Shown here in pieces: positions 23,266 to 32,800 of a DNA stretch of 34,094 nucleotides (position 1 is its first letter; each line of letters begins with the position of its first letter). The notes under the pieces were generated by a model. It was not told where the DNA came from and ran no database searches. It worked only from the letters and a program-made list of their open reading frames with translations. The DNA comes from Mesorhizobium sp. (GTDB lineage: Bacteria > Pseudomonadota > Alphaproteobacteria > Rhizobiales > Rhizobiaceae), in assembly GCF_005063415.1 (NCBI RefSeq), contig NZ_SUEG01000054.1, positions 1 to 34,094 on the forward strand, written 5' to 3'. The position numbers and the translations under genes were made by a program.

Positions 23266-25428
23266 CTATTTCGTCTCCTGCTCGAATGAATTGTTGATGG
23301 ATCTCAAATGCCCCTCTTGCGTTGCAACGCGTTCCGCCGTCTCCGGAAGGTGATCGTTGAAGCCGATTGCGCTGCGGAGAAAATTGGTACCTAGACTGAT
23401 GAATGCGGCTTGCTCCCGATTGTCCTTGCCGCAGCCGTGCCCGCCTGCGCTGGCCTCGTAAAAGTAAGCGGGATAGCCAAGAGCCTGCAGTTTTGCGGCC
23501 ATCTTGCGCGCATGGCCCGGATGGACGCGGTCGTCGCGTTTCGTGGTGGCGATCAGGATAGGCGGATAGGGCTGTCCCGGCGCTGCGGCGTGATAGGCGG
23601 AGATTTCCTTCAGGAAAGCCCAATCGTGAACCTTGTCCGGATCGCCATATTCGTCGATCCAGCTCGCGCCCGCCAAGAGCTTGGTGTAGCGACGCATGTC
23701 GATAAGCGGTGCTGTGCAGAACAGAGCCCCGAAATGCTCAGGATAGCGGGTCAGCATGTTTGCGATCAGCAGGCCGCCATTTGAGCCACCCTCGGCGGCA
23801 ATCCGCCTCGGCAGGGTGATGCCCCTTCGCACGAGGTCGGCGGCAACGGCGGCGAAATCGTCATGGGCGAGACGCTTGCCCTCCCTGCGCCCGGCTTCGT
23901 GCCAGCGGGTGCCGAACTCGCCGCCGCCGCGGATGTTCGCCTCGACACACGTGCCGCCGCGCTCGAGCCACAGCTTGCCCAGCGGGGAGTTGTAGTAGGG
24001 CAGGAGTGATACGCCGAACCCGCCATAAGCGGAAAGGTGAATCGGAGCATCTCCGTTCCCGTTCGCCGGACCAACCTGCGTATAGGGGATCAGCTCATGA
24101 TCGATAGAGACTGCCTCGTGGCGCGTGACCACCAGTCCGGATGCATCGAAATTCTCCGGGCTGCGCTTCAGGATTGCTGAAGCGCTGAGAGACGGCGCGG
24201 CATTCATATCGAACAGCAAGAGCTGCGGCGGCGTGATCGGATCCTGAGCACAGATCAGGACCTCTCCATTGGTCTCGTGAACTGCCGCATCGAATGACCA
24301 GACGTCGACAGTACCTTCGGCGGGCAGGGTGTTCAGGACTCGGCGCGTCCATTCCTGGTGGCCGGGAGTGAACATCTCGAAACGCGGTACGAGATTGACG
24401 AGGTAAGAGATAATGAGCTTCCCGTCATTCCAGAAGAATGACTGCATGGAGCGCCTTTCCCCTGGTTGAAACAGGGTCTCAAAATGGCGTCCGCCGGCGA
24501 GGAAAGAGGAAAGCGAGATGCCGATCAGCGCGTCGGCGGGATGGGTGGTGCCTCCCACCGTCCAGGGCTTGCGCGGCCTTACCGCCAGCCAGTCGCCGAA
24601 GACCCGCCACGAGGCGTCGCGAGGAAGATCGATCTGCCTCCTCGGCCCGCTCCTATCGCCGATCCAGCTGATCTTCTCGAAGAAGGCCGGCTGCTCAATG
24701 AACCAAAGGCGCTCGCTGCGGCCGGTGCGGTCCGAATGACCAGACACTTGGAAGCTTTCGAACCCGGCCTCGAAGATTGCCGGCGTGGTGAGGGGATCCG
24801 CGTCACGCTTCCACAGTCGAACGGTGCGCGCATAGCCGGAGCGGGTGGCCATGCCATTACCAAGCGCACTGGAAAGCAGAAGCGTGTCAGGGTCCAGCCA
24901 ATTAACGTAGCCTTTGGCCTCGGGGAGGTTGAAGCCGTCCGCGACAAAGCTCAGAGAGATCAGGTCGAATTCGCGATGCACGACCGCGTCGCTGCCGCCG
25001 CGCGACAGGCGCAGAACGGCTCTTTCCCGTCTCTCCGGCTCGATGGACGCGCCGTCCCAGATCCAATCCTCTCCGTCGCTAGCCGCGAGAGCATCCAGAT
25101 CGAGCAGTAGCTCCCATTGGGGATCTGCCTTCATGTAGGCGGCAAGGGTGGTCCGGCGCCACAGTCCGCGTGGATTTCCGTCATCTCGCCAGTAATTGTA
25201 GAGGTACTGACTACGGCGCGCGATCAGGGGAAGATTGTCGCGATTGTCGAAAATGGCTGTCAGAGCCGCGCGGTCGCGCTCGAACTGCGTTCCACCGAAG
25301 TGCTTGAGAGTCCTTGCCGATTGGCCGGCGGCCCAGGCAAGTGCCCGCTCGCCCTCTACATCTTCAAGCCAGACATAGGGATCGTCGTCGGGAGCATCCA
25401 GCGTTGGACGGACATCAAATGCGTTCAT
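23266..25428 (-). CDS. Prolyl oligopeptidase family serine peptidase (S9)
   Basis: 720-residue enzyme from ATG 25428, a normal length for S9A. The N-terminal part begins DDPYVWLEDVEGERALAW, typical of the family, and continues into a seven-bladed propeller region. The C-terminal alpha/beta-hydrolase domain has the catalytic triad: Ser549 in GGSNGG, Asp at ~632-633 in KRDDRVHP, and His664 in AGGHGCG. YGGFGVSLLPYY and RGGGEFGTRWHEAG are further S9 landmarks. There is no signal peptide, so it should act in the cytoplasm on short peptides, cutting after proline. Peptides brought in by an importer such as the one at the start of the window could be substrates, although the genes are far apart. It is the first gene of a two-gene transcript with OmpW. 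Confidence 0.93.
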   Translation of the reverse strand: MNAFDVRPTLDAPDDDPYVWLEDVEGERALAWAAGQSARTLKHFGGTQFERDRAALTAIFDNRDNLPLIARRSQYLYNYWRDDGNPRGLWRRTTLAAYMKADPQWELLLDLDALAASDGEDWIWDGASIEPERRERAVLRLSRGGSDAVVHREFDLISLSFVADGFNLPEAKGYVNWLDPDTLLLSSALGNGMATRSGYARTVRLWKRDADPLTTPAIFEAGFESFQVSGHSDRTGRSERLWFIEQPAFFEKISWIGDRSGPRRQIDLPRDASWRVFGDWLAVRPRKPWTVGGTTHPADALIGISLSSFLAGGRHFETLFQPGERRSMQSFFWNDGKLIISYLVNLVPRFEMFTPGHQEWTRRVLNTLPAEGTVDVWSFDAAVHETNGEVLICAQDPITPPQLLLFDMNAAPSLSASAILKRSPENFDASGLVVTRHEAVSIDHELIPYTQVGPANGNGDAPIHLSAYGGFGVSLLPYYNSPLGKLWLERGGTCVEANIRGGGEFGTRWHEAGRREGKRLAHDDFAAVAADLVRRGITLPRRIAAEGGSNGGLLIANMLTRYPEHFGALFCTAPLIDMRRYTKLLAGASWIDEYGDPDKVHDWAFLKEISAYHAAAPGQPYPPILIATTKRDDRVHPGHARKMAAKLQALGYPAYFYEASAGGHGCGKDNREQAAFISLGTNFLRSAIGFNDHLPETAERVATQEGHLRSINNSFEQETK

Positions 25429-26653
25429 GTCCGGACAGCCTTCAGAAAGAAGGGATAGAGGCTTCCGTCGGCTCGGGAACGCTCAGTGCTGGTAGCGGCG
25501 CCCACATGTTCGAAAAGCGTGATCATTGATGAGTTCTTTCAGTCGGTGCGGCATCGCAGTGCTTTTGCGCATAGGACCGCAACCGTCGTGCCAACTGGGA
25601 AAATCGTTTCGGAACAATGCGATCGCTCTGGAAGCGTTGTGTCACATGTCCGACATCGTCGAGAATCCGACAACGAGTGCTCCTCCTAATCACCGGATCA
25701 ACCTCCGGCGCCAGGCGGTGACACCGTGCAGAACTCGAGCAGTGAAGCTCATTGGTGAACCTGGTTGACGCCCAACATCTTCGCTCTGGAGCGCTTCACG
25801 CACACGGATTCATGGCAGACACCATGATGCGATCGATGCGGTTAGAGACCAAGCTGGCTGCGCCTGTGAGTTTCAGCCGCCAGCTGGAAGCAGCTGAGTT
25901 CTGACGAGAAGGGTGGGGCACCCCTTGGGCGACCTGATGGTTGCCCAAGCCCTGCCGCAATCTTGGCCTGCACCGTCCCCTTGATTGCTGTCGATCAAGC
26001 CAGGAAGCTGCATTCGGGCGAACGCATGGGGCTGGTCCCCATGGCAACTTGGGCTGATGTGGGGCCGTCCGATATGCGATACGAGGGTCTAGGATAGGGG
26101 AGCTCGGGCTCGGTAGTATCTCAGCGAGACGGCTAATGGTCGACGAAGTCTTCCTGACGCCACGCATTGTTATGCCGCAGCAACAGGGGCGTTCGGGCGC
26201 AAGTCTGGTTGTGAAATCGGCTGCTACAGGGGCATGCCGCGCTTCATATCCATACCGTCAGCGAAGAAAGCGCGGCGCGAGCATCACCAAAGAGAAGCGG
26301 CGCGCCGTTCGTTTGCGGTCCACTGACCAGTCGGCTTCACCTGTACAACACGGGCTGGCATAGCGTGAAACTTAGCCTCCAATGGCGGAAATTAGCTTAT
26401 AGCACCCTGCCCACAACCAGCGTCGAAGCCACCCCCACGCCACCAAGTCTTCAGGGAACGTCCTGAACGGAACCCAGCCGGGCACTCCTATCAAAGCGAC
26501 CCCCTTCGCATGCTCAGGCCGCGCTTGCTGTCGCTGCGCGGGACCGACAGCCTGCTTCTGCCCTGCACAGTGCCGACGACACATGCTTCGACGAAATGGC
26601 GTCATCGAGGTCGGGTGGCTTCGGCGCCGGTGCTTTGCCAAATTGCATGATGT
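25429..26653. other. 1.2 kb without a recognisable gene
   Basis: Only short open frames on both strands, none with a domain I recognise and several overlapping each other. A + strand stretch near 25965-26095 reads VPLIAVDQARKLHSGERMGL and stays open for some 45 codons to a stop, which could be a scrap of a lost gene. The composition and broken frames fit decayed DNA, in line with the remnants that follow. The promoter of the prolyl oligopeptidase gene should lie in its first 150 bases. Confidence 0.4.
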
Positions 26654-27241
26654 TTGGATGTCCGTGGGGGCGGGCAAGGGGGCACAGTCGTGCCTGCAGT
26701 TCTCGTGACTGGCGCGGTCGAGGCTGATGGGCGGGATGAACGATCATATGACTGCACCACTGGTATGACGCCGCGCGAAAGGGCATGGGAGTTTTTGCGC
26801 CGCAATCCAGCATTCCAGCGTGAGGTGACCGCTGCAAGCCAGCAGGCCAATAGCTGGTCTTACCAACCCTTGCTTGACCTGGTCGCGTCGGCCGGCGACC
26901 TGTTACGCTGGGGTGTTCTGTTTCGCCGAGTCATATGGGCGAAATTCGATCGTTTCTGGTTCCGCTCTGGTGCGTCCATGTGTTGCCAGTCATTGCAGAA
27001 CATCTGCCAGCATCGTCGGAGACAACGCCGTGCGAACTCTTGGCATTGCCATGTCGTGCGACGGTCCTGCCTGGCGCCCGGCAAAGGCCAACATGTTCTT
27101 CTTCGCAATGCCGAGCATACGCTCCAGCTCGCCGTCTCTGGCGTGGATATCTTGAGCCTGTCTGTCTCCGAACCGAGGCGATCTGGCCCGCGAGCTTTTG
27201 AGGCACCGCCTGAGGGCGGCTCGAGTGCCTCAATGCTCTAA
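26654..27241 (+). pseudogene. FseA-like DUF6499/DUF2285 regulator remnant in two frames
   Basis: Three pieces of one protein type lie in order but in alternating frames. First (frame of 26732): YDCTTGMTPRERAWEFLRRNPAF, the DUF6499 'transcriptional regulator-like' start. Second (another frame, ~26935-27090): LWCVHVLPVIAEHLPASSETT and PCELLALPCRATVL. Third (back in the first frame, ~27085-27160): GQHVLLRNAEHTLQLAVSGVD, the start of DUF2285-type C-terminal parts. In ICEMlSymR7A the excision activator FseA is made from two overlapping frames (DUF6499 and DUF2285) by programmed frameshifting. Here two changes of frame are needed and the C-terminal SHL.RA.W..GY.LL segment is missing, so I read it as a pseudogene. 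Confidence 0.6.
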
Positions 27242-27276
27242 GTGTGGGTCAACGTCTGCCTGCCCGCTGAATTTGG

Positions 27277-27475
27277 CACGCCTTACACCTACGTCACGAC
27301 CAAGACCTTCCTGTTGCACTTCGGCCTCGACACACTGCGGGATTTGCCCGATTTCGAGGCGATTGAGGTTGCCGCGCTGCTCAGCAAGGAGAAGCTGCTG
27401 GCGGGCGATACTCCCGTCGGGCTGGTGAGTGGTGGAGGAGGTGAGGAGCGACACTCCAAGGCCAGGACGGGCTAG
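27277..27475 (+). pseudogene. scpB 3' fragment (segregation and condensation protein B)
   Basis: The frame reads FGTPYTYVTTKTFLLHFG, then LDTLRDLPDFEAIEVAALLSKEKLLAGDTPVGL before a short tail and stop. This is the conserved C-terminal part of ScpB (winged-helix repeat ending in the YVTT..FL..FGL..L.DLP motif), the partner of ScpA in the SMC condensin complex. Only about 60 of the ~200-240 residues are present and nothing upstream continues the protein, so it is a captured scrap of a housekeeping gene. Confidence 0.7.
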
Positions 27476-27924
27476 CGCAGCAGATACATGGAAGTAATCG
27501 CTTGATATGAGCGGTTGAGAGTCGAATCAGGGAACTATGCGATCACTATCGATAAGAGGTGGCAATATCGATCGTGATTGTATCGGGCCACTCTACGGCG
27601 AAGGAGGCGGCAACTTGTGTCTCCGACCCGAAACGATTACCTTGCGGCCTATGAGCAAGCATTTGGCATCCGTCTTGACGACCGTGAACGCGCCCTGCAG
27701 CGTACAGCTGGACGACGCGGCGCTGGCCGATTGCTTTGCGGATCTCGATTTGGCCAAGCAGCATCCCGCTCATGTCAGCGCCTTTCTCGGCGAGGTCCCT
27801 CTCGCCCAGCAAGTCGAGTTCGCAACCGCGCACCACATTCGCGGTCGACGAGATGAAGGCTTTTGCCGCCAAGTTCTCTGCCTGGTCCGGCGAAAGCTAT
27901 CCGCTCGCCGCGTAATGGCTGGAC
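27476..27924. other. Unassigned stretch between scpB and nucleotidyltransferase remnants
   Basis: A + strand frame through ~27680-27840 reads VQLDDAALADCFADLDLAKQ and then HPAHVSAFLGEVPLAQQVEF. It has protein-like composition, but no start that makes sense and no family I can name. It is probably a piece of a decayed gene, possibly a partner of the nucleotidyltransferase that follows. Confidence 0.3.
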
Positions 27925-28610
27925 ATGATAGCCGACGCCCGTCCGAATGGCGGCGGCTTTTTCGTATTATATCGACCTGATCGACCAGCTTCGCGGGAAT
28001 GCCGGGGCTACGACTTTGAATGGTCATTTGGCGGCGGAACGGCTATGATGATCCAGATCGGCCATCGCGAAAGCCACGACATCGATATTTTCCTCGACGA
28101 CCCTCAATTGCTCGGTCATCGACCATCCAAAAGCCACCTGCACTTTGAAACGATGCCGTCCGACTATTTGGGGGACGGGCTTCGGTTCCAGAAATTCGCC
28201 TTCGAAGACGTTGGCGAAATCGACTTCATCGTTGCCGGAGCGCTAACAACGAAGCCGTTCTCGACCCGCGTGGTGGAAGGCAGGACCGTGCGGCTCGAGA
28301 CCATCCCGGAAATCATCGCCAAGAAGGTCTATTACCGGGGATTTCGGAAGCCAACCCGCGCGACATCTTCGACATCGCCGCCGCAGCCCGGTCGCAATTG
28401 GACGAGGTCGTCAACGCTCTGCGTGCGCTCCCAGAACAGGTCGCTCGACCCAGACAGCGGATGGAAAAACTCAACAATGAATTCCTCGGCCGCGCCATTG
28501 CACAGCTGATGATCATGCCCTGACTACGAAGCGTCGGCCGCCGACAGTCTGGACGCAGCGTTCGCTGCGCTCGACGAGGTGTTGTCATCACTCAAAGAAC
28601 CTGACCCCCA
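27925..28610 (+). pseudogene. AbiEii/AbiGii-type nucleotidyltransferase, frameshifted
   Basis: From ~28005 the frame reads FEWSFGGGTAMMIQIGHRES, HDIDIFLDDPQLLG, then GEIDFIVAGALTTKPF and LETIPEIIAKKVYYRG: the GG(G)TA...S.DID core and the EIDF strand of the AbiEii toxin nucleotidyltransferases of type IV toxin-antitoxin systems. Near 28340 the frame breaks. The expected continuation is found in another frame (ANPRDIFDIAAAARSQLDEV), with a further shift near 28520 (DYEASAADSLDAAFAALDEV). At least two frameshifts mean no full protein is made. No intact AbiEi-like antitoxin is seen upstream. Confidence 0.7.
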
Positions 28611-28646
28611 CGACCTAGCGCCCAACCGAGGGAGGGGAGGGGTTTG

Positions 28647-29640
28647 TCAGAGCCCGGACGCCTTGGTGAGGTTGGTCCGGAATCTGCCGCGCCTCCGCTG
28701 ATATTTGCGGGTCATCTCGGCCGAGGCATGGCCGAGCTGCTTCTGCACGTAACGCTCCTCGACGTCGGCCGACGAGGCAAGTCCGGCGCGCAGCGAGTGG
28801 CCCGAGAACAGCAGCGCCCGTTACCCTTCCGGGAGATCGGAGGGGACGCCGGCGGCGATCGTCACCTGCTTGACCAGGCGGGCGACGTGCTTGTCGGAGA
28901 GCCATTCGACGTCGACGGTCTTGTTGTCCTTGAAGATGCGGCGGAACAGGGGTCCACGTGCGATGCGGCCAAAGCGGATCCAGCTCTCGAGCGCGACTAC
29001 GGGGTAGGTGTGGTCGCTGGAGCCGCGGCCGACCTCGACCTCGCGCCAGCCGGTCTTGCCGCGCAGGGTGACCAGCAGCCCTTGCCGTCAAAAATCTCGA
29101 TCCAGCCGGCGCCATCGCTGTTGTCGTCGCGCATGACGTCGAGACCGACGATCTCGGAGCGCCGCAGGCCGCCGCCACAGCCCAGGAGCAAAATAGCGCG
29201 GTCGCGCAGGCCCTGAGGTCGTGGCCGAGCGTGGCGATCATCGCCAGTAGATCGTCGCCAGGACCGCCTCTTTCTGCCGCGGTGGCTTTGCGTGCTTGCG
29301 CGGCGAATGCCGGCAAGAACCTTATAGATATGCCGCTCCGCGCGGTCCAACGGCCGGCCGCGCTGGGTAAAGTTCCAGGCGAGGCCGGAAAGCCGCCGCT
29401 CGATGGTCGCAACCGAAAGGGCAGGGGCGCCACGCTTCGGATCGCCGGCGGCGGTGCCCGAGGCACAGGCGCTGATATTGAGCCTGATCACCTTCGAGCC
29501 CGGAGGCAGGGGATCGAAGCCAGCGCGCCGGCACCAGGAGGAAAAATGCCGCCAATCCTTGGGGTAGGCGTCGCGCGTGTTCTCCGAGGTGGCGTTGTAG
29601 CCCCTCGCGGTCTCGACCAGTTCCTGGACATGCGCCGGGA
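28647..29640 (-). pseudogene. Tyrosine recombinase/integrase, degraded
   Basis: Read on the - strand from ~29640, pieces of one integrase follow in order through several frames: VQELVETARGYNATSENTRD and AYPKDWRHFSSWCRRAGFDP (core-binding domain), ALSVATIERRLSGLAWNFTQ, RDRAILLLGCGGGLRRSEIV (box I Arg), then SGHSLRAGLASSADVEERYV (box II HxxR) and KQLGHASAEMTRKYQRR with the nucleophile Tyr. A TAA stop interrupts the frame just before the HSLR segment, and at least two frameshifts occur. The last codons end in a stop at 28647-28649. All catalytic residues survive, so decay is recent, but the gene cannot work. It may be the relic of a phage or integrative element. Confidence 0.8.
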
Positions 29641-29840
29641 CTCTTTGAGCCGGGTCTCCATCTCCTTGTAGAGCTTGTCAAGCTCGCCATCGACTGGCTT
29701 CAGGTCGTCGATTGAACATTGCGTCATCATAGGCTTTGTGCCTTGTTGTAGCAGGCGTCGTCCGTTCGCGCGGCGGACACAGACATCACCGTCGCTGAGC
29801 CGAGAACGACGGTAAAAGAAAATGCACTCACTGACTTCAT
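29637..29840 (-). pseudogene. LprI-like (DUF1311) secreted protein, frameshifted and truncated
   Basis: ATG 29840 (- strand), 24 bases after the autotransporter gene, starts a signal peptide (MKSVSAFSFTVVLGSATVMS, then VSA) followed by DDACYNKAQS. The next part of a DUF1311 domain, MMTQCSIDDLKPVDGELDKL, YKEMETRLKES, is in a neighbouring frame. One missing base near 29732 would restore C.KAQ...M.QC......D.ELDKLY, the typical pattern. After KES the sequence changes abruptly into the integrase remnant. It was probably an operon partner of the autotransporter before an insertion. Confidence 0.65.
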
Positions 29841-29863
29841 AACCAATCTCTTTTGCGGGTGAT

Positions 29864-32800
29864 TTAGAAACGGACGCCGAGCTTGGCGCTGAACCCGTGT
29901 GTCTGGGCATCCGAGGCGATCTGTCCCTGATAGCCGATGCCGAACGTCGCGTTCTCGGTGATGTTTACGTCCAGCCCAGCTTCGAGCAGAGCTGCGTTCT
30001 TTGCGATCGGCACGCCCTTGATGGCGAAGGAGGAACCGCCAGCAAAGGCAAGAGCGGTATCCGGCCTGACGTCGCCGAAGGCGTGGCGCCAGCCAAGACC
30101 GCCGCGCGCGGTAGCAGTCACGGTGCCGAGGGTCAGTACCGTCGACGCACGCAGACCTAGCGTGGTAAACGCCGTGTCGCTCGAGCGATCCCCGCTCGAC
30201 AAGGCGGCTGCGCCGCCATTCTCGGTGAAGCCATCGGCGTCAAAATTCACATAAGCGAGATTAGCGTAGGGCTCGAAGGAAGCCGAAGCCGTATTGATAC
30301 GGTAGCCGAGCTCGCCAAAGGCCTGGAACGTGCCGGCGTCGTAATCGGCCGAAAGGCTGTCGGCGAAGCCTGGAAAGACCACGGACCTGCCGGTCTCGAT
30401 GCTGTGCCAGGTATAGGCAAGGCCGGAACGAAAACCGAGATTGCCGTTCTGCGTGCCGGCAAAAAGACCGAGATGGTAATTCTCGCTCGAGCCCGACGAC
30501 GCGCGATCGTCCGCCTCCAAGGAGGTATGGCTGTAGCCGCTGATGAGGCCGAGCCGCCAGCTTTCGCCGACAGCCGCGTCACCGCCAGCCAGAAAGCCGC
30601 CTGTCGAGTGATCGAGACCGGCGGCATTGCCGTCGCTGTCGAGATGACCCCAGGCGCCGAAGCCACGGCCCCATACGGCGAAATTCTCACTCGTTGCCGG
30701 GGCCAGTTCCAGACCACCCAGCCCATAAGTCATCACCGGAACGCTGGAGGCACCGACGCCGTCGAACGCCGCACGGATCCGTTCGCTCGCGGCATCGCGT
30801 ACAGAATGACTGTCCTCGATGAGGCCGCTATGAATGGAAGCATGAACCTCGCCTGATAGCATATCGAAAGCGTTGCGGGCTTCCGGCGCCGTCAGGAACA
30901 GGATGTTGTCCTGGATCGGATTACCGCTTCCAAGCGCCTGAGCCGCTGCGGCGACCGAGCGTTGATTGAAGGTGCTGGCTACATCGGCAAACGCCGTCGA
31001 TGTGCGGCTGATATCGAGATAGACATTGTTGGCATCGTAGACGAGCTGGAAATCGACGAAGGGCGTCGCGTCTGTCGCCAGAGCCCCCGTCAGCCCGCCA
31101 TAGGTGCCGCTTACGCCGCCTGCTGCGGAGAGCAGAGTATATCGGGCATCGACCGATAGCGTTCCCTGCCGCAGCAGCTCGATCTGCGCGCCGCTGTCGA
31201 TCGCCGCTGCTCCGCCAACATCGATGAGATCGGACGACCTTGCGAGGTCGACCTGATAGATCGATCCGGACTGCTGCGCGAAATCGCCCGTGACAGTCAG
31301 TGTGGTGACGATCCTGCTCGGATCGGTCGCACTGCCAGGAGCGACCGTGCCGCCCTCGGAAATGGTGACCGCACCGTAGGTGCCGCCGCCTGCGACGACA
31401 CCGCCGCTGTTTGCGATAGCCGTGCCCCCGATCTGCCCGTCATTCCCGAGAAAGCCGGACGTGGTCGCATCATGGGAAAGCACACCTGTATCGGCAAGCA
31501 GCAATCCCGCGCCGGAACCGACCGTCGTCATGCCGGAAAAATTGTTCTTTCCGCTCAGCGTTTGCACGCCACCGGCAACGAATAGTTTGCCGCCCATATT
31601 ATTGTTATCAACGTCGAGGTCGTTGATGCTGCCGGCGAAAGTGTCGTTCGAAGCCGTTAGCACCAGGGTACGCTTGCCCAGTTCGACCGTTCCGCTGCCA
31701 CTCAGGCTACGAATACGGGCATCGTTGTAGGCGTCGGAGATTCCCCAATAGTCGCTGCCATTTCCATGTTCGGAGATATCGAACGTGCCGTCTGCAACGA
31801 CTTTCGCTGACCGTTGGATGTTGCCGAGCCCCGCAAGCGAGAGATAGGCATCCTGAGCAATATTCGTCTCGCCGGTGTAGGTGTTGACATTCGTCATCCG
31901 GACCACCGTCTTTGTATCAAGCGTCAGCGATCCGGAGCCGGAGACGACACCCGCTATGCCGAACCCGCCCTCATTCCCCATGCTCGTCGTGATCCTGCTC
32001 AGACCGGTCCCTTCGGGTGCGGATGAATCGGTAGAGAAGTTGCTGGCAGTGACGAAATGTGACGTATAAGCGGTATACTTCTTCTCCAGATCGAAAATGA
32101 CCGATCTGTTTTTGAAGAAGTCAAGACCGGCAACAAAACTGGTCTGGTCATTGGGTTGTTCCGTCGTGCCGCTGGTGTAGGTGAAGTCGATATTGTCCAG
32201 CCTTACCGGATCGCCATCCGTTCCTGCGATTGTAACGCTCGGGATGTTGCCCGATGCGCTTACGATCTCGCGTTGCTCATTTCTCCGAACATTTTTAAGT
32301 TTGACGCCCGCATCCTGAAATTGCTTCAGCATCGCATCACTGATCTCCAGACTGCCACCGCCCGGTGTGCCGGTGTCGAGCAATACCGCGGTCTTGTTGG
32401 GGTCGGTGATTGGTGGGGCTCCATCCTTAACCGTGTACTGCAGATTGTAGCTGCCTTCGTATTCGGTCGAGGCATTGGCGCCAGAGCCAGGAAAATTCTG
32501 ATAAGAATCCTGATCTTTTTCCTCGGGTTCTCCCCATGGCATGGCATTAGTATATTGGGCCCGGAGGCTTGGATTGAGGTTGACAATCGTGCAGGGGGAA
32601 CAGCCAGGCGTTTGGTCGCTCTCGGAATCCGGATTCACATTGGCGGAGACCACGTAGCCAGACCTGGTGACACTGCCCATCATGCCCCAGACACTTGTCT
32701 TGCCAAGAAAATCGCCGGCCCCGAATGTACCTGCGAAATCGCCGCCTTCGTCTGCCATCTTGCCAGCGGTCATTTTCGCCCGCTGCTCCTTATCGGCGTG

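Noticed and set aside
22529..23623. OmpW frame extended to 364 codons
   Set aside because: The extra 132 codons run through the end of the prolyl oligopeptidase gene in another frame. The strong ribosome-binding site and signal peptide place the start at 23227.
23266..25428. Several + strand frames opposite the prolyl oligopeptidase gene (for example 24466-25110)
   Set aside because: They are shadows of the - strand enzyme, which has full-length family similarity and an intact catalytic triad.
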